Shown: positions 1 to 8,601, numbered from the stretch's first letter. The stretch: 46,152 bases of DNA from JBGSYN01 sp041750975 (GCA_041750975.1 JBGSYN010000008.1:1-46152), one strand, 5' to 3'. Numbers and translations: made by a program. The notes: generated by a model from the letters alone, not told the origin.

Positions 1-2
1 AC

Positions 3-89
3 AATGATTTCAACGATGCGATCTTCTCCTTGACCATCGAGGAGCCCCCGGTCGATGGATTGTTGGGCGGCTATACCGGCATCGCCTGA
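3..89 (+). CDS. C-terminal fragment of an unidentified protein (possibly DUF4114-like)
   Basis: An open frame enters from the left edge and ends at the TGA at 87-89, leaving 28 residues. The fragment begins with the acidic, aromatic string NDFNDAIFSLTIE. This resembles the conserved end of DUF4114-type domains of secreted or surface proteins, where an N-D-x-N-D-x-x-F-S motif is usual. It ends in a glycine-rich tail (GLLGGYTGIA). The motif is seen directly; the family assignment is inference from a very short piece. No terminator is obvious in the roughly 35 bases after the stop, before the next promoter. Confidence 0.4.
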   Translation, partial: NDFNDAIFSLTIEEPPVDGLLGGYTGIA

Positions 90-126
90 GCAGGACCGCA
101 ACGGGGCTCCCCATGCGATGAGTCAA

Positions 127-155
127 TTGACATTATAGGACTTTTGCCCTACAAT
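127..155 (+). promoter_or_regulatory. Near-consensus sigma-70-type promoter
   Basis: TTGACA at 127-132 matches the -35 consensus exactly. After a 17-base spacer comes TACAAT at 150-155, five of six matches to the -10 consensus. Transcription would begin near 162, just ahead of the gene starting at 184. Two CAATTG hexamers (124-129 and 152-157) flank the spacer and could be part of an operator, but that is speculation. Confidence 0.7.
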
Positions 156-183
156 TGGTCGATCGCCAAGCATGAGGTTCAAA

Positions 184-960
184 ATGTCCCTGGAAACGTC
201 GGAGTTTCGCCAGCCCAACAAACGCGGCCCGAACACCCCTGAAGGCAAGGCGCGGTCTTCGATGAATGCCCTGAAGCATGGGTTTCGGGCGGAGAAGTTT
301 CGGTTTTTGCCGGAGGAGACGGTCGAGGAGTTCGAGGCGTTCGCAGAAGAGATCAGGAAGGACTTAAAGCCTAGACACGCGATGGAGCGGCAGTTCGTCG
401 AGGCGATCGTGATTGCGTTCTGGCGCGAGACGCGGGCGGACCGGATGGAGGCGGACGTCATTTCCGACATGCCGCCGACGAGCCCGGACCGGGTGCATGG
501 GAGTAATCTCGTCAACAAGCCCGAAAACCGCGCCTCGCTCGCGACCATGCTGCGCCATCGCGGTCAGGTGTCGATGGACCTCAAGCGTGCGCTTGCCAAT
601 CTCGCGGATTATCGGAACGGTCGGGGTTCAGCACCCGCTGAAGATTGCACGAACGGTTTCCAGCCTGCCGCTCAGCCCGCAAACGAGAATTGCACGAACG
701 ATTTGCTGCCCGCCGCCGAGGCCGCTGATGCAAATTGCACAAACGAAATAGCCGATAGCGATTCCAGGGCTTTACCGCCCCCACCCGCACCCGAACCACC
801 ATCCCGCGGAGAGGGCGAGAGGGGCGCGCCGCCCCTTTCGCAAACCCTTCCCACGCAAGAATACACGAACGATTTACAGCCCGCACCGCAGCCTTCCCCC
901 CAGCGTCCGGTTGTGCATCGCAGGGAGAAGGTGCCGTTGCATCATCGGCGGTGGTGGTGA
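184..960 (+). CDS. Conserved hypothetical protein with 45-bp in-frame repeats
   Basis: I do not recognise a function. The frame is open from ATG 172, but ATG 184 is the better start: GAGG at 174-177 lies six bases ahead of it and the promoter would begin transcription at about 162. This gives 258 residues. The first 100 residues carry a motif seen in many unannotated bacterial proteins (GPNTPEGKARSSMNALKHG, about residues 15-33), then a charged helical stretch with an R-E-T-R-A-D-R motif. The second half is low complexity: three consecutive 15-residue units begin with D/N-C-T-N (bases 643, 688 and 733), and a degenerate fourth begins at 859. Between units three and four lies a proline-rich stretch followed by SRGEGERGAPP, which resembles translated REP-type intergenic DNA. 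The long minus-strand frames here are shadows. Confidence 0.55.
   Translation: MSLETSEFRQPNKRGPNTPEGKARSSMNALKHGFRAEKFRFLPEETVEEFEAFAEEIRKDLKPRHAMERQFVEAIVIAFWRETRADRMEADVISDMPPTSPDRVHGSNLVNKPENRASLATMLRHRGQVSMDLKRALANLADYRNGRGSAPAEDCTNGFQPAAQPANENCTNDLLPAAEAADANCTNEIADSDSRALPPPPAPEPPSRGEGERGAPPLSQTLPTQEYTNDLQPAPQPSPQRPVVHRREKVPLHHRRWW
643..756 (+). repeat. 45-bp tandem repeat inside a coding region
   Basis: Three in-frame copies start at 643, 688 and 733. Each opens with codons for Asp/Asn-Cys-Thr-Asn (core TGCACGAACG or TGCACAAACG), followed in the first two by a P-A-A-rich stretch. The period is exactly 15 codons. A diverged copy, with Tyr replacing Cys, sits at about 859-895 beyond a proline-rich insert. 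The pattern is seen directly; its purpose is unknown. Confidence 0.75.
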
Positions 961-999
961 GCGGGCTGCTCAGGCTTGCGGCATCGGCGCCGTACGAGC

Positions 1000-1374
1000 T
1001 TACGCTACGGGCAGCAGCACTGCGGCGACGCGGCGTTCTTCGGCCACCAAGACGTTATAGGTGCGACAGGCAGCCGGTGTGGCCATGGATTCGGCGACGA
1101 TACGGCGTTTGCTGAAGCCCTCCTTGAGCGGTCCGGGCACCATTTTGTGTTTGGCGCCGGTGCCGATCAGGAGGATTTCGACCGAAGCCGCTTCGAGCAT
1201 AGACGTTATTTCGTCGAGGGTCAGGTCGTCGAGGGTCACGGCATTCCAAGACAGGGTCCGGTCCGGGGAGACGAGGACGGCGCCGTCGAAATGACGGTCG
1301 GTAATCTTAAAGCCGCCATGGCCATAGGACTGGATGACCTGGCGGCCGGCGGGAATGACGGGGGTCACTTCCAT
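1000..1374 (-). CDS. Mth938-like domain protein (DUF498)
   Basis: This 124-residue protein looks like a complete single-domain Mth938-like (DUF498/DUF598) protein. The family is related to the mitochondrial complex I assembly factor NDUFAF3, but its bacterial biochemical role is unknown to me. Visible features are the G-x-G-G-F-K-I motif near residues 19-25 (SYGHGGFKI), the LLIGTGAK turn around residues 69-76 and the T-P-A-A-C-R-T-Y-N-V-L segment near residue 100, all usual for the family. The start is ATG 1374 with GGAGG eight bases upstream. It follows secF by 36 bases on the same strand, and secD-secF-Mth938 is a recurrent alphaproteobacterial arrangement, so it is probably the last gene of a yajC-secDF operon. 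Confidence 0.85.
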   Translation of the reverse strand: MEVTPVIPAGRQVIQSYGHGGFKITDRHFDGAVLVSPDRTLSWNAVTLDDLTLDEITSMLEAASVEILLIGTGAKHKMVPGPLKEGFSKRRIVAESMATPAACRTYNVLVAEERRVAAVLLPVA

Positions 1375-1410
1375 GATTTCTGCCTCCAGAATCTTGCCGT
1401 GGATCGAAGG

Positions 1411-2394
1411 TCAGCTTTTGGCGGGTTGCCCTTCTTCATCCACGGCGTCGTGCTCGGGGCCGTCAGCTTCCGCCGATGATTTTGCCAAACGGAGACTGAA
1501 GTACATCAGGATGGGGGTGGCGATATAGACGGTCGAATAGGTGCCGACGACGATGCCCCAGATCATGGCGAAGGTGAAGCCGCTGATGACCTCCGGGCCG
1601 AGGAAGAACAGGGCGAGAAGAGCCAGGAGTGTGGTCAGCGATGTCATAAAGGTACGGGCGAGGGTGTCATTGATGCTGAGATCGAGGAGTTCGCCAATCG
1701 GCATCGTCTTGTAGCGCCGCAGATTCTCACGCACGCGGTCGAAGATCACAACGGTGTCGTTGAGGGAGTATCCGACGATGGTGAGAACTGCTGCGACCGT
1801 AGAGAGATTCACTTCGAGGCCGGTGACGGCGAACATGCCAATGGTCAAGAGGACGTCATGGATAAGCGCAACGATGGCCCCGATGCCATACTGCCATTCG
1901 AAGCGGAGCCAGATATAAACGAGCACGAGAGCCAGCGCCAAGCCGATGGCAAGGAGCCCGTCGCGCAACAGTTCGTCGCTGACTTTGGGCCCGACAAACT
2001 CCGCACGACGATAGGAAATGTCCGAACCGTAGCTATCCTCGAGGACGACTTTAACGGCCTCGACCGCGGCCATCTGTTCCGCCTCCTCGCCCTGTTGGCG
2101 CTCGATCCGAATCAGCACGTCGGTATCGGCGCCGAAGGTCTGCAGGGCGACCTCGCCCAAATTTTGCTCCCCGAGCAGAGCACGCATGTCGCCGAGATCG
2201 ACGGGATCGGGCATCCTCACTTCCATGAGGATGCCGCCCTTAAAGTCGATGCCGTAGTTCAGACCGGGATAGATCACGGCGAGCACGGACAGGAGCATCA
2301 AGAGACCCGAGACAACGAAGCACGCCACGCGATAGCGCATGAAGCGGATGTGGGTGTCATCGGCGATCAGGCGCAGTCGGGGGATCCGGATCAT
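1411..2394 (-). CDS. secF: Protein translocase subunit SecF
   Basis: SecF is an inner-membrane RND-type subunit that works with SecD and YajC to pull exported proteins across the membrane using the proton gradient after SecYEG/SecA action. The start ATG 2394 (MIRIPRLRL) gives 327 residues, the usual size; the frame runs further upstream only inside secD. A first membrane segment lies at about residues 22-42, followed by the hallmark GIDFKGG at 48-54. A periplasmic domain reaches to about residue 150, and five more membrane segments follow. The conserved SLNDTVVIFDRVREN motif is at about 225-240. The tail is short and acidic. secF starts 16 bases after the secD stop, so the two are surely co-transcribed. 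Confidence 0.96.
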   Translation of the reverse strand: MIRIPRLRLIADDTHIRFMRYRVACFVVSGLLMLLSVLAVIYPGLNYGIDFKGGILMEVRMPDPVDLGDMRALLGEQNLGEVALQTFGADTDVLIRIERQQGEEAEQMAAVEAVKVVLEDSYGSDISYRRAEFVGPKVSDELLRDGLLAIGLALALVLVYIWLRFEWQYGIGAIVALIHDVLLTIGMFAVTGLEVNLSTVAAVLTIVGYSLNDTVVIFDRVRENLRRYKTMPIGELLDLSINDTLARTFMTSLTTLLALLALFFLGPEVISGFTFAMIWGIVVGTYSTVYIATPILMYFSLRLAKSSAEADGPEHDAVDEEGQPAKS

Positions 2395-2410
2395 AGGGCG
2401 TATCTCTGCA

Positions 2411-4012
2411 TTAAACCGGCAGCACCTTGGGGCGGGAACGCCGGTACCACAATGTGATGACCAGTTTTGAAAGGACGATAGCCGTAAACATCGAGGTGGC
2501 GATGCCGATGGCGAGGGTAACCGCAAAGCCTTTGATCGGCCCGGAGCCGAATTGATAGAGGCAGATCGCGGCGATGAGGGTCGTGACATTAGCGTCGATG
2601 ATGGCGCGCATGGCTTGGCCGAAACCGGTCTCGACGGCCGAGATCGGCGTTCGACCGGCCCGGGTTTCCTCGCGAATCCGCTCGAAGATGAGGACATTGG
2701 CGTCGACCGCCATGCCGATCGTCAAGACGATGCCGGCAATACCCGGCAAGGTCAGGGTCGCCTGGATCAGCGAGAGGATACCGATGATCAAGACGATGTT
2801 CATCAGCAAGGCGATATTGGCGAAAAGTCCGAAGGTTCGATAGTAGGCGGCCATGAAGAGCGCGACGATGACGAGAGCGATGATGCTGGCGATCTCGCCC
2901 GCGCGAATGGAATCGGCGCCGAGATCGGGACCGACGGTGCGTTCCTCGATGATGGTCAGCGGCGCCGGCAGGGCGCCCGCGCGCAGCAAGATGGCGAGCT
3001 GGTTGGCGGATTCGACCGTGAAGTTGCCGGAAATCACCCCGGAGCCGCCAAGAATCGGTTCGCGGATGCGGGGCGCGCTGATGACATTGTCGTCGAGAAC
3101 GATGGCGAAGAGATCGCCGACATTGTCCTGAGTGATCTGGCCGAATTGCCGCGCGCCGACAGAGTCGAAACGAAAGCTCACGACCGGCTGGTTGTCCTGG
3201 AATTGCGGCTGCGCGTCGACCAGGTTCTCGCCGCTGACATCGACCCGGCTGCGCACGACATAATGGCTCGGACCCTGGTCATCGAGCGATTCGACCAGCA
3301 TCGAGCCGGCTGGCACCCGGCCATTGATCGCATCCTCGATGTTGGCGTCGAGATCGACCATGTGAAAGCTCAGTTTGGCCGTCTGGCCGAGCAGATTTTT
3401 GACATTTTCGGGGTTCTGTTCGCCCGGCACCTGAACCAGAATGCGATCGAGGCCCTGCCGCTGGATGGTCGGCTCGCGCGTGCCGATTTCATCGATCCTT
3501 CGGCGCACGACCTCGAGCGACTGGCTGAGTGTCGACAGGACCAGCGCATCGTTGCCCTCCTGGCTCAAGGCGATGGTAATGCGGCCATTGGCGCTGCTCT
3601 CGACGTCGAATTCCCGATCGCCGATCGCGCCGATATTTGTCGTCAGGCGGGTGTTGAACTCCTGGATTTCAGCCAGAGCCGCCTCGAGCTGCCCCGGTTC
3701 GGTCAGCGCCAGGACCAGTGCGCCGTTCCGCACTTCGAGGCCGCGATAGCCGATCCGCGCCCGGCGGAGAGCGAGGCGAATATCGCTCTCGAGGGTCTCG
3801 AGCCGTTCCTGCACGACCGAAGCGACCCCGACCTCGAGGAGGAGGTGGGAACCGCCTTGAAGATCCAGACCGAGATTAATCTGCCGCGTGGGCAACCAGC
3901 CAGGCAGATCCTCGAGGGCCGCTCGGGGGAAGAGGTTCGGCAGGCTGGCGATCAGGCCGACGGCACAGATTCCGAAAACGACAATCAGCCGCCAAAGCGG
4001 GACACGACGCAT
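2411..4012 (-). CDS. secD: Protein translocase subunit SecD
   Basis: SecD is the partner of SecF in the accessory Sec complex. At 533 residues it is close to the usual length. An N-terminal membrane anchor (about residues 8-28) is followed by the diagnostic GLDLQGGSHLLLEV near residue 48. The large periplasmic P1 region has the family motif RVDVSGENLVDAQ and the conserved VVSFRFDSVGARQF. Five C-terminal membrane segments contain GMAVDANVLIFERIREE around residue 440, equivalent to the SecF motif. The start ATG lies 9 bases after the yajC stop, giving a tight yajC-secD-secF operon. Confidence 0.97.
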   Translation of the reverse strand: MRRVPLWRLIVVFGICAVGLIASLPNLFPRAALEDLPGWLPTRQINLGLDLQGGSHLLLEVGVASVVQERLETLESDIRLALRRARIGYRGLEVRNGALVLALTEPGQLEAALAEIQEFNTRLTTNIGAIGDREFDVESSANGRITIALSQEGNDALVLSTLSQSLEVVRRRIDEIGTREPTIQRQGLDRILVQVPGEQNPENVKNLLGQTAKLSFHMVDLDANIEDAINGRVPAGSMLVESLDDQGPSHYVVRSRVDVSGENLVDAQPQFQDNQPVVSFRFDSVGARQFGQITQDNVGDLFAIVLDDNVISAPRIREPILGGSGVISGNFTVESANQLAILLRAGALPAPLTIIEERTVGPDLGADSIRAGEIASIIALVIVALFMAAYYRTFGLFANIALLMNIVLIIGILSLIQATLTLPGIAGIVLTIGMAVDANVLIFERIREETRAGRTPISAVETGFGQAMRAIIDANVTTLIAAICLYQFGSGPIKGFAVTLAIGIATSMFTAIVLSKLVITLWYRRSRPKVLPV

Positions 4013-4021
4013 CGGGCAGAG

Positions 4022-4447
4022 CTACTTTTTGCCGAGGATTCGCGACATAAAGCCGCCACCGCCACCGCCACCGCCATCGCCGGCAGAGGCAGCGGGCTGT
4101 TGCGCCGCGCGATTGTCGTTGGTGGTGGTCGTGGCCCGGTCGAACTTCTCCGAGATCGTGCTTCGCGCCACCTTGACCTGAACGTCTTTGGCGATCTCGA
4201 CCGTCAGCATGATATCGTTGGCGTCGACTCGCGTGACTTTGCCGAGAATGCCGCCGGACGTGATGACCTGGTCGCCGCGCTTCAGGTTCTGGATCATCTC
4301 GCGGTGCGTCTTCGCTTTGCGCTGCTGCGGACGAATCAGCAGAAAGTAGAAGACGACGAAAATCAGGATGAGCGGCAGGAACGACATCAGCATGTCGCCG
4401 CCGCCCGGCGCGCCGGCCGCTTGGGCGTAGGCGGGTGAAATCAGCAT
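4022..4447 (-). CDS. yajC: Preprotein translocase subunit YajC
   Basis: YajC is a small inner-membrane protein that associates with SecDF. The single membrane segment (about residues 21-38) is followed by the signature IRPQQRKAKTH and the conserved L-K-R-G-D-Q-V-I-T-S-G-G-I segment of the cytoplasmic domain. The length is 141 residues, longer than the E. coli protein because of a low-complexity tail (TTTTNDN, then Q-Q-P-A-A-S and an eight-glycine run). That run is encoded by a CCGCCA-type repeat at about 4052-4081, where length variation might be expected. The start ATG 4447 has GAGG five bases upstream. Only 51 bases separate it from the divergent ATPase gene, so the operon promoter must lie in that gap. 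Confidence 0.95.
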   Translation of the reverse strand: MLISPAYAQAAGAPGGGDMLMSFLPLILIFVVFYFLLIRPQQRKAKTHREMIQNLKRGDQVITSGGILGKVTRVDANDIMLTVEIAKDVQVKVARSTISEKFDRATTTTNDNRAAQQPAASAGDGGGGGGGGFMSRILGKK

Positions 4448-4498
4448 CAGGGCCTCGAATTGAGTGAATGAAAATTCGGCGCCGGACTATAGCCAGCC

Positions 4499-5467
4499 TT
4501 GGCGATAATTGAAAGCATCACTGGCTTGCGGCATCCTCGAAGCTTGCTAGCTTGCGTGACCCCGCCCTTGCGACAACCCTTGCCGATCGAGGTTCACCAG
4601 TACGTGAAGAGCGACCATGAGCTTGCGCCCGTTCTCGAGCGGATCGCCTCGGCCCTTGAGCGCATGGCGCCGGTGCAGCACCGGAGTTTCAGGCTCGATG
4701 GCGCCGATGCTTTCGTCTGGGACAAGGTGGGACAGCAACTGCGCCCGGTGCCGGTCGTCTCGCGGGTCGAGTTCCAGCTGCTTTGCGGGATCGACCATGT
4801 CGCGACCATCCTGCTCGACAATACGCGACGCTTTGCCCGAGGGCTTTCGGCCAATAACGCCCTCCTCTGGGGGGCTCGCGGCATGGGCAAGAGCTCATTA
4901 GTGAAGGCGGTGCATGCCCGCACCGTCGCCGAATGCGGCGAAGGCCTGTTGCTGATCGAGATCCACCGCGAGGATATCGACAGCCTGCCCCTGCTGCTGC
5001 AGTCGCTGCAGGCGAGCTCATATCGCTGTCTGCTGTTCTGCGACGATCTCAGCTTCGACATCGGCGAGACGTCCTACAAATCGCTGAAAGCGGTCCTCGA
5101 AGGCGGGCTCGAGGGCAGGCCCGCGAACGTCCTGTTCTACGCCACCTCGAACCGCCGGCACCTGATGCCGCGCGACATGATCGAGAACGAGCGCAGCACC
5201 TCAATCCATCCAGGCGAGGCCGTCGAGGAGAAGGTTTCTCTTTCCGACAGGTTCGGCCTCTGGCTCGGCTTCCATCCCTGCAGCCAGGATGTCTATCTGG
5301 AGATGGTCGACCGCTATGCGGCATATTTCGGCTTGCCGACAGCACCCGACCGGCTGCATCGGGAAGCGCTCGAATGGATGCGCACGCGCGGAGCGCGGTC
5401 AGGTCGTGTCGCCTGGCAGTTCATTCAGGATCTGGCGGGCCGCGAGGGCGTCGCCCTCAACGGCTAG
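4499..5467 (+). CDS. DUF815-family AAA-type ATPase
   Basis: This is a predicted P-loop ATPase of the DUF815 family, whose cellular role is not established. The Walker A motif GARGMGKSS lies around residues 124-132 and a Walker B-like LLFCDDLSF around residues 180-188. A sensor-1-like YATSNRRHLMPRD segment with the bound-Asn position (T-S-N-R-R) follows near 215. These motifs are typical of the family, and the length (322 residues) fits. The first possible start is TTG 4499; an in-frame GTG at 4556 would remove 19 residues, and neither has a strong ribosome site. It is divergent from yajC, and its 3' end overlaps that of the convergent lipoprotein gene by 11 bases. Confidence 0.88.
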   Translation: MAIIESITGLRHPRSLLACVTPPLRQPLPIEVHQYVKSDHELAPVLERIASALERMAPVQHRSFRLDGADAFVWDKVGQQLRPVPVVSRVEFQLLCGIDHVATILLDNTRRFARGLSANNALLWGARGMGKSSLVKAVHARTVAECGEGLLLIEIHREDIDSLPLLLQSLQASSYRCLLFCDDLSFDIGETSYKSLKAVLEGGLEGRPANVLFYATSNRRHLMPRDMIENERSTSIHPGEAVEEKVSLSDRFGLWLGFHPCSQDVYLEMVDRYAAYFGLPTAPDRLHREALEWMRTRGARSGRVAWQFIQDLAGREGVALNG

Positions 5468-6440
5468 CGACAGTGGTTTCTTCGAGGAGATGCCGGCTCG
5501 GATCGAGGGGCTCGGTGCCGACACGGAGTTGGAAATGCAGCTGTGGACTGTCGACGCGGCCGCTCCGACCGACCGTGGCGATGGTCTGGCCACGCTGCAC
5601 GCGTTCGCCGACTTCGGCCCTGATCTCATCGAGATGAGCATAGGTCGTGAGGTAATCGCCCTCGTGACGAACCAGCAGCATCCGGCCCAATGCCTTGATC
5701 TCCTCGCCGGCGTAAATCACGATACCGTTCTCGGCGGCCCGGACCGCCGTGCCGACGGGTGCGGAGATATTGATTCCATCATTGCGGACGCCGTTGGGAT
5801 ACCTCCCGAACTCGGAGACGACAGGTCCAGACACCGGCCAGACGAAACCATAGCCCGATAGTGTTGGAGGTTGCGCTTCCGTGAGCACCGGTCGCGTCGG
5901 CGCCTTGGCGACCTGCTGGGGCATCGGCGCCGGCGACGGTGGAGCGGCGGCGGCGACCACCGTCCTTGTGGACCCGGTCTTGCGATCCGGCAATGACAGC
6001 TGGCTGCCGACAGCGAGCCGGCTCGGAACGACGCCCGGATTGGCGCGCATGAGTTCTGCCGTCGATGTCCCGTGAAGCGCTGCGATGGTGGACAGATTGT
6101 CGCCGCGCCGTACCAGATAGACGGGCCCTTGCGAGGCGCTGCCGCGCTGCACTCTCAACACCTGGCCCGCAAAGATATGATCGGCATCGGAAAGGCCATT
6201 GAGACTGACGACCTGTCCCATTGTGAGCCCGAAACGCTGCGCGATCTCGGATACGGTGTCGCCAGTCATGACAACGTAATGGCCGTCGGCTGCCGCAAAC
6301 CGGCCGTCATAGGGTGCTTGACGCGCCTGTTGCCAGGACTGCCCTCTCACCACGTCAACCGGTTGATATTGCGTACAACCGGCGCCGATCGTGAGGAGTG
6401 CAAATCCGCCGACGATCGGGCCGATGCGGTAGCTCTTCAC
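5457..6440 (-). CDS. nlpD: LysM/M23-like lipoprotein, NlpD-type amidase activator
   Basis: This is a probable outer-membrane lipoprotein that switches on a peptidoglycan amidase during cell separation. The frame is open from 6542, but the GTG at 6440 gives a clean lipoprotein signal (KSYRIGPIVGGFALLTIGAGC, cysteine at residue 22). An earlier start would also overlap surE. Two LysM domains follow, the first opening VMTGDTVSEIAQRFGL and the second VRRGDNLSTIAALHGT, then a proline-rich linker and an M23 (LytM) domain from about residue 215. In this domain the zinc-ligand positions are changed: the H-x-G-x-D position reads N-D-G-I-N, and the H-x-H motif reads Q-L-H. This is the degenerate pattern of NlpD/EnvC activators, so direct peptidase activity is unlikely. 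It lies just downstream of surE, as nlpD does in many Proteobacteria. Confidence 0.85.
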   Translation of the reverse strand: MKSYRIGPIVGGFALLTIGAGCTQYQPVDVVRGQSWQQARQAPYDGRFAAADGHYVVMTGDTVSEIAQRFGLTMGQVVSLNGLSDADHIFAGQVLRVQRGSASQGPVYLVRRGDNLSTIAALHGTSTAELMRANPGVVPSRLAVGSQLSLPDRKTGSTRTVVAAAAPPSPAPMPQQVAKAPTRPVLTEAQPPTLSGYGFVWPVSGPVVSEFGRYPNGVRNDGINISAPVGTAVRAAENGIVIYAGEEIKALGRMLLVRHEGDYLTTYAHLDEIRAEVGERVQRGQTIATVGRSGRVDSPQLHFQLRVGTEPLDPSRHLLEETTVASR

Positions 6441-6507
6441 CCTGCTCACTGCCTCAAACAGTCCTGTTATCTCCGCATGCGCACGCAAGCTTTGAACCGA
6501 AACGGAT

Positions 6508-7275
6508 TCAAAAGCGTGTGCGCAGCTCCGCCAGACTTTCATGGTGGGTCATGTCCAAATGAATGGGCGTGACCGACACGAATCCCTCCTTCAAGGCCTC
6601 CAGATCCGTCCCATCGCCGACCTCTAGCTCGGTCCGAAGCGGCCCGATCCAGATGTAGGGTTCCCCTCGTGGATCGAGCCCGTGAACCAACTCGTCGCCG
6701 AGCTTGCGTTTGCCTTGTCGCGTGACACGGATGCCTTTGACCTGATTATGGACTCTATCCGGAAAGTTGATGTTGATCAATACATCTTCCGCCCAAGGCT
6801 TTGAATTTAAATGATTGATGACGATCGGCGCAAAGGTTTCAGCGGTTTTCCATTTCATCGGATGGCCGTCGCGTGCGCACTGACTAAAAGCGATAGCCGG
6901 TATTTTCAGCAGCGTCGCCTCCATGCAGGCCGCAATTGTACCCGAGTAAGTCACATCGTCCGCGCAATTGCCGCCGCTATTGATTCCCGACAGGACCATG
7001 TCGATGCCGTCCTCGGCGATATGCTGCAATGCGAGCAGCACACAATCGGTCGGCGTGCCGTCGACGGCGACATGCCGTTCGGAGATCTGGCGCAGCCGCA
7101 GCGGCCGCCGCAAAGTCAAGGAGTGTCCGGCCCCACTATGGTTGACCTCGGGCGCCACAACCCAGACATCGTCGCTGAACTGTCTCGCGATCTGCTCCAG
7201 GAGCTTGATTCCAGGCGCATTGATACCGTCGTCATTGGTGACGAGAATGCGAGGTTTGGCGAGCGGTTCACTCAT
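6508..7275 (-). CDS. surE: 5'/3'-nucleotidase SurE
   Basis: SurE is a metal-dependent phosphatase acting on nucleoside 5'- and 3'-monophosphates and is linked to stationary-phase survival. The metal-binding TNDDG motif lies at residues 13-17. The H-S-G-A-G-H-S-L-T segment near residue 45 and the SGINSGGNCADDVTYSGT loop near residue 97 are classical family motifs. The length of 255 residues is normal. The ATG overlaps the end of serS by 8 bases, so translation is probably coupled. In many alphaproteobacteria a protein-isoaspartate methyltransferase gene (pcm) lies between surE and the LysM/M23 gene; it is absent here. Confidence 0.96.
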   Translation of the reverse strand: MSEPLAKPRILVTNDDGINAPGIKLLEQIARQFSDDVWVVAPEVNHSGAGHSLTLRRPLRLRQISERHVAVDGTPTDCVLLALQHIAEDGIDMVLSGINSGGNCADDVTYSGTIAACMEATLLKIPAIAFSQCARDGHPMKWKTAETFAPIVINHLNSKPWAEDVLININFPDRVHNQVKGIRVTRQGKRKLGDELVHGLDPRGEPYIWIGPLRTELEVGDGTDLEALKEGFVSVTPIHLDMTHHESLAELRTRF

Positions 7276-8551
7276 TGGGCAGCAACAGCCTTTCGGCGCC
7301 GTTCAAGTAGGCGCGCAACGCTGTCGGCACGGTGATCGAGCCATCCCCCTCCTGGTAGTTCTCGACGACCGCCACCAGGGTTCGGCCGATCGCCAGTCCC
7401 GAGCCGTTCAGGCTATGCAGGAACTGGGTTTGTTTCTCGCCAGCGGCTCGATAGCGCGCATTCATTCGCCGTGCCTGAAAATCGCCGCAATTCGAGCAGC
7501 TCGAGATTTCTCGGTACTGGCCCTGACCCGGCAGCCAGACTTCGATATCGTAAGTCTTGCGCACCGCGAAACCGGTATCACCGGAAGCCAGCACGACGAC
7601 ACGATAAGGCAGTTCAAGCCGCTGCAGGGCCGCTTCGGCACAAGAAGTCATCCTTTCGTGTTCGGCTTCGGACTGATCCGCCGCCGTCAGGCTCACCAAC
7701 TCGACTTTCGGGAATTGATGCATCCGGATCATACCACGCGTATCACGCCCCGAAGCTCCGGCCTCGGAGCGGAAACAAGGTGTCAGTGCGGTAAAACGCA
7801 GCGGCAAGAGTTCGGCATCGACGATGTCGCCGGCCACCAGATTGGTCAGAGGCACCTCGGCCGTGGGAATCAGCCACAAGTCATGCGTGGTCGTGCGAAA
7901 CAGGTCCTCCTCGAATTTCGGCAGCTGACCGGTTCCGTAGAGGGCCTGATCCCGGACCAAATAGGGAACATCGACCTCCGCATAGCCATGCTCGCGCGTC
8001 TGCATGTCCATCATGTACTGACCGAGCGCTCGTTGCAGCCGGACCACATTGCCTTGTAAAACCGCAAAGCGGGACCCCGAAAGCTTCGCACCCAGATCGA
8101 GACGGAGGCCATGACGCCGTCCGATCGCCTCATGATCCTGCGGCTCGAAATCGAATTGTCGAGGTTCGCCCACGGTCCGCAACACGACATTGGCGGTCTC
8201 GTCCAGGCCATCCGGCACATCGTCGGCCAGGATGTTCGGAAACGTCGCAAGCTGCCGCTCCAGATCGAGTTGCAACTCGCGCAGTTTCTCCTCGCCAGCC
8301 TTGACCGCTTCCTTGATCGAGCCGACTTCCAACAATAGCGCATCGGCTTCGGCGCCGCCCCGGCGTTTGGCGTCACCGATTTGACGGGACAGGCTGTTGC
8401 GTCGCTGCTGCAGATCCTGCAACTCGGTTTCGGTGCGGCGACGGACTTCGTCGAGTTCCAGGAGCGCCGCTGCGGCAGGCGGAGCGCCGCGCCGCGTCAA
8501 GGCACGGTCAAACTCATCTGGATGCTCGCGGAGCCAGCGTAAGTCGAACAA
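7268..8551 (-). CDS. serS: Serine--tRNA ligase
   Basis: This class II aminoacyl-tRNA synthetase charges tRNA-Ser and tRNA-Sec. At 427 residues it has the standard architecture. An N-terminal coiled-coil tRNA-binding arm (residues about 25-105, rich in E, L, Q and R) is followed by the catalytic core with motif 2 (TPCFRSEAGASGRDTRGMIR, about residue 255) and motif 3 (GLAIGRTLVAVVENYQ, about residue 380). The start is TTG 8551 (first residues MFDLRWLREHPDEFDRAL), which fits family alignments although no strong Shine-Dalgarno site is seen. It lies 50 bases after tatC. Confidence 0.97.
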   Translation of the reverse strand: MFDLRWLREHPDEFDRALTRRGAPPAAAALLELDEVRRRTETELQDLQQRRNSLSRQIGDAKRRGGAEADALLLEVGSIKEAVKAGEEKLRELQLDLERQLATFPNILADDVPDGLDETANVVLRTVGEPRQFDFEPQDHEAIGRRHGLRLDLGAKLSGSRFAVLQGNVVRLQRALGQYMMDMQTREHGYAEVDVPYLVRDQALYGTGQLPKFEEDLFRTTTHDLWLIPTAEVPLTNLVAGDIVDAELLPLRFTALTPCFRSEAGASGRDTRGMIRMHQFPKVELVSLTAADQSEAEHERMTSCAEAALQRLELPYRVVVLASGDTGFAVRKTYDIEVWLPGQGQYREISSCSNCGDFQARRMNARYRAAGEKQTQFLHSLNGSGLAIGRTLVAVVENYQEGDGSITVPTALRAYLNGAERLLLPNE

Positions 8552-8601
8552 GGAAGTTCACCAAAACTATGATTGGACGGAACCGGAGCGGGAGGTCGAT
8601 A

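Noticed and set aside
2552..4438. 628-residue plus-strand open frame
   Set aside because: It is antisense to secD and yajC, has no recognisable domain, is rich in D, R and Q as expected for a shadow frame, and the opposite strand holds certain genes.
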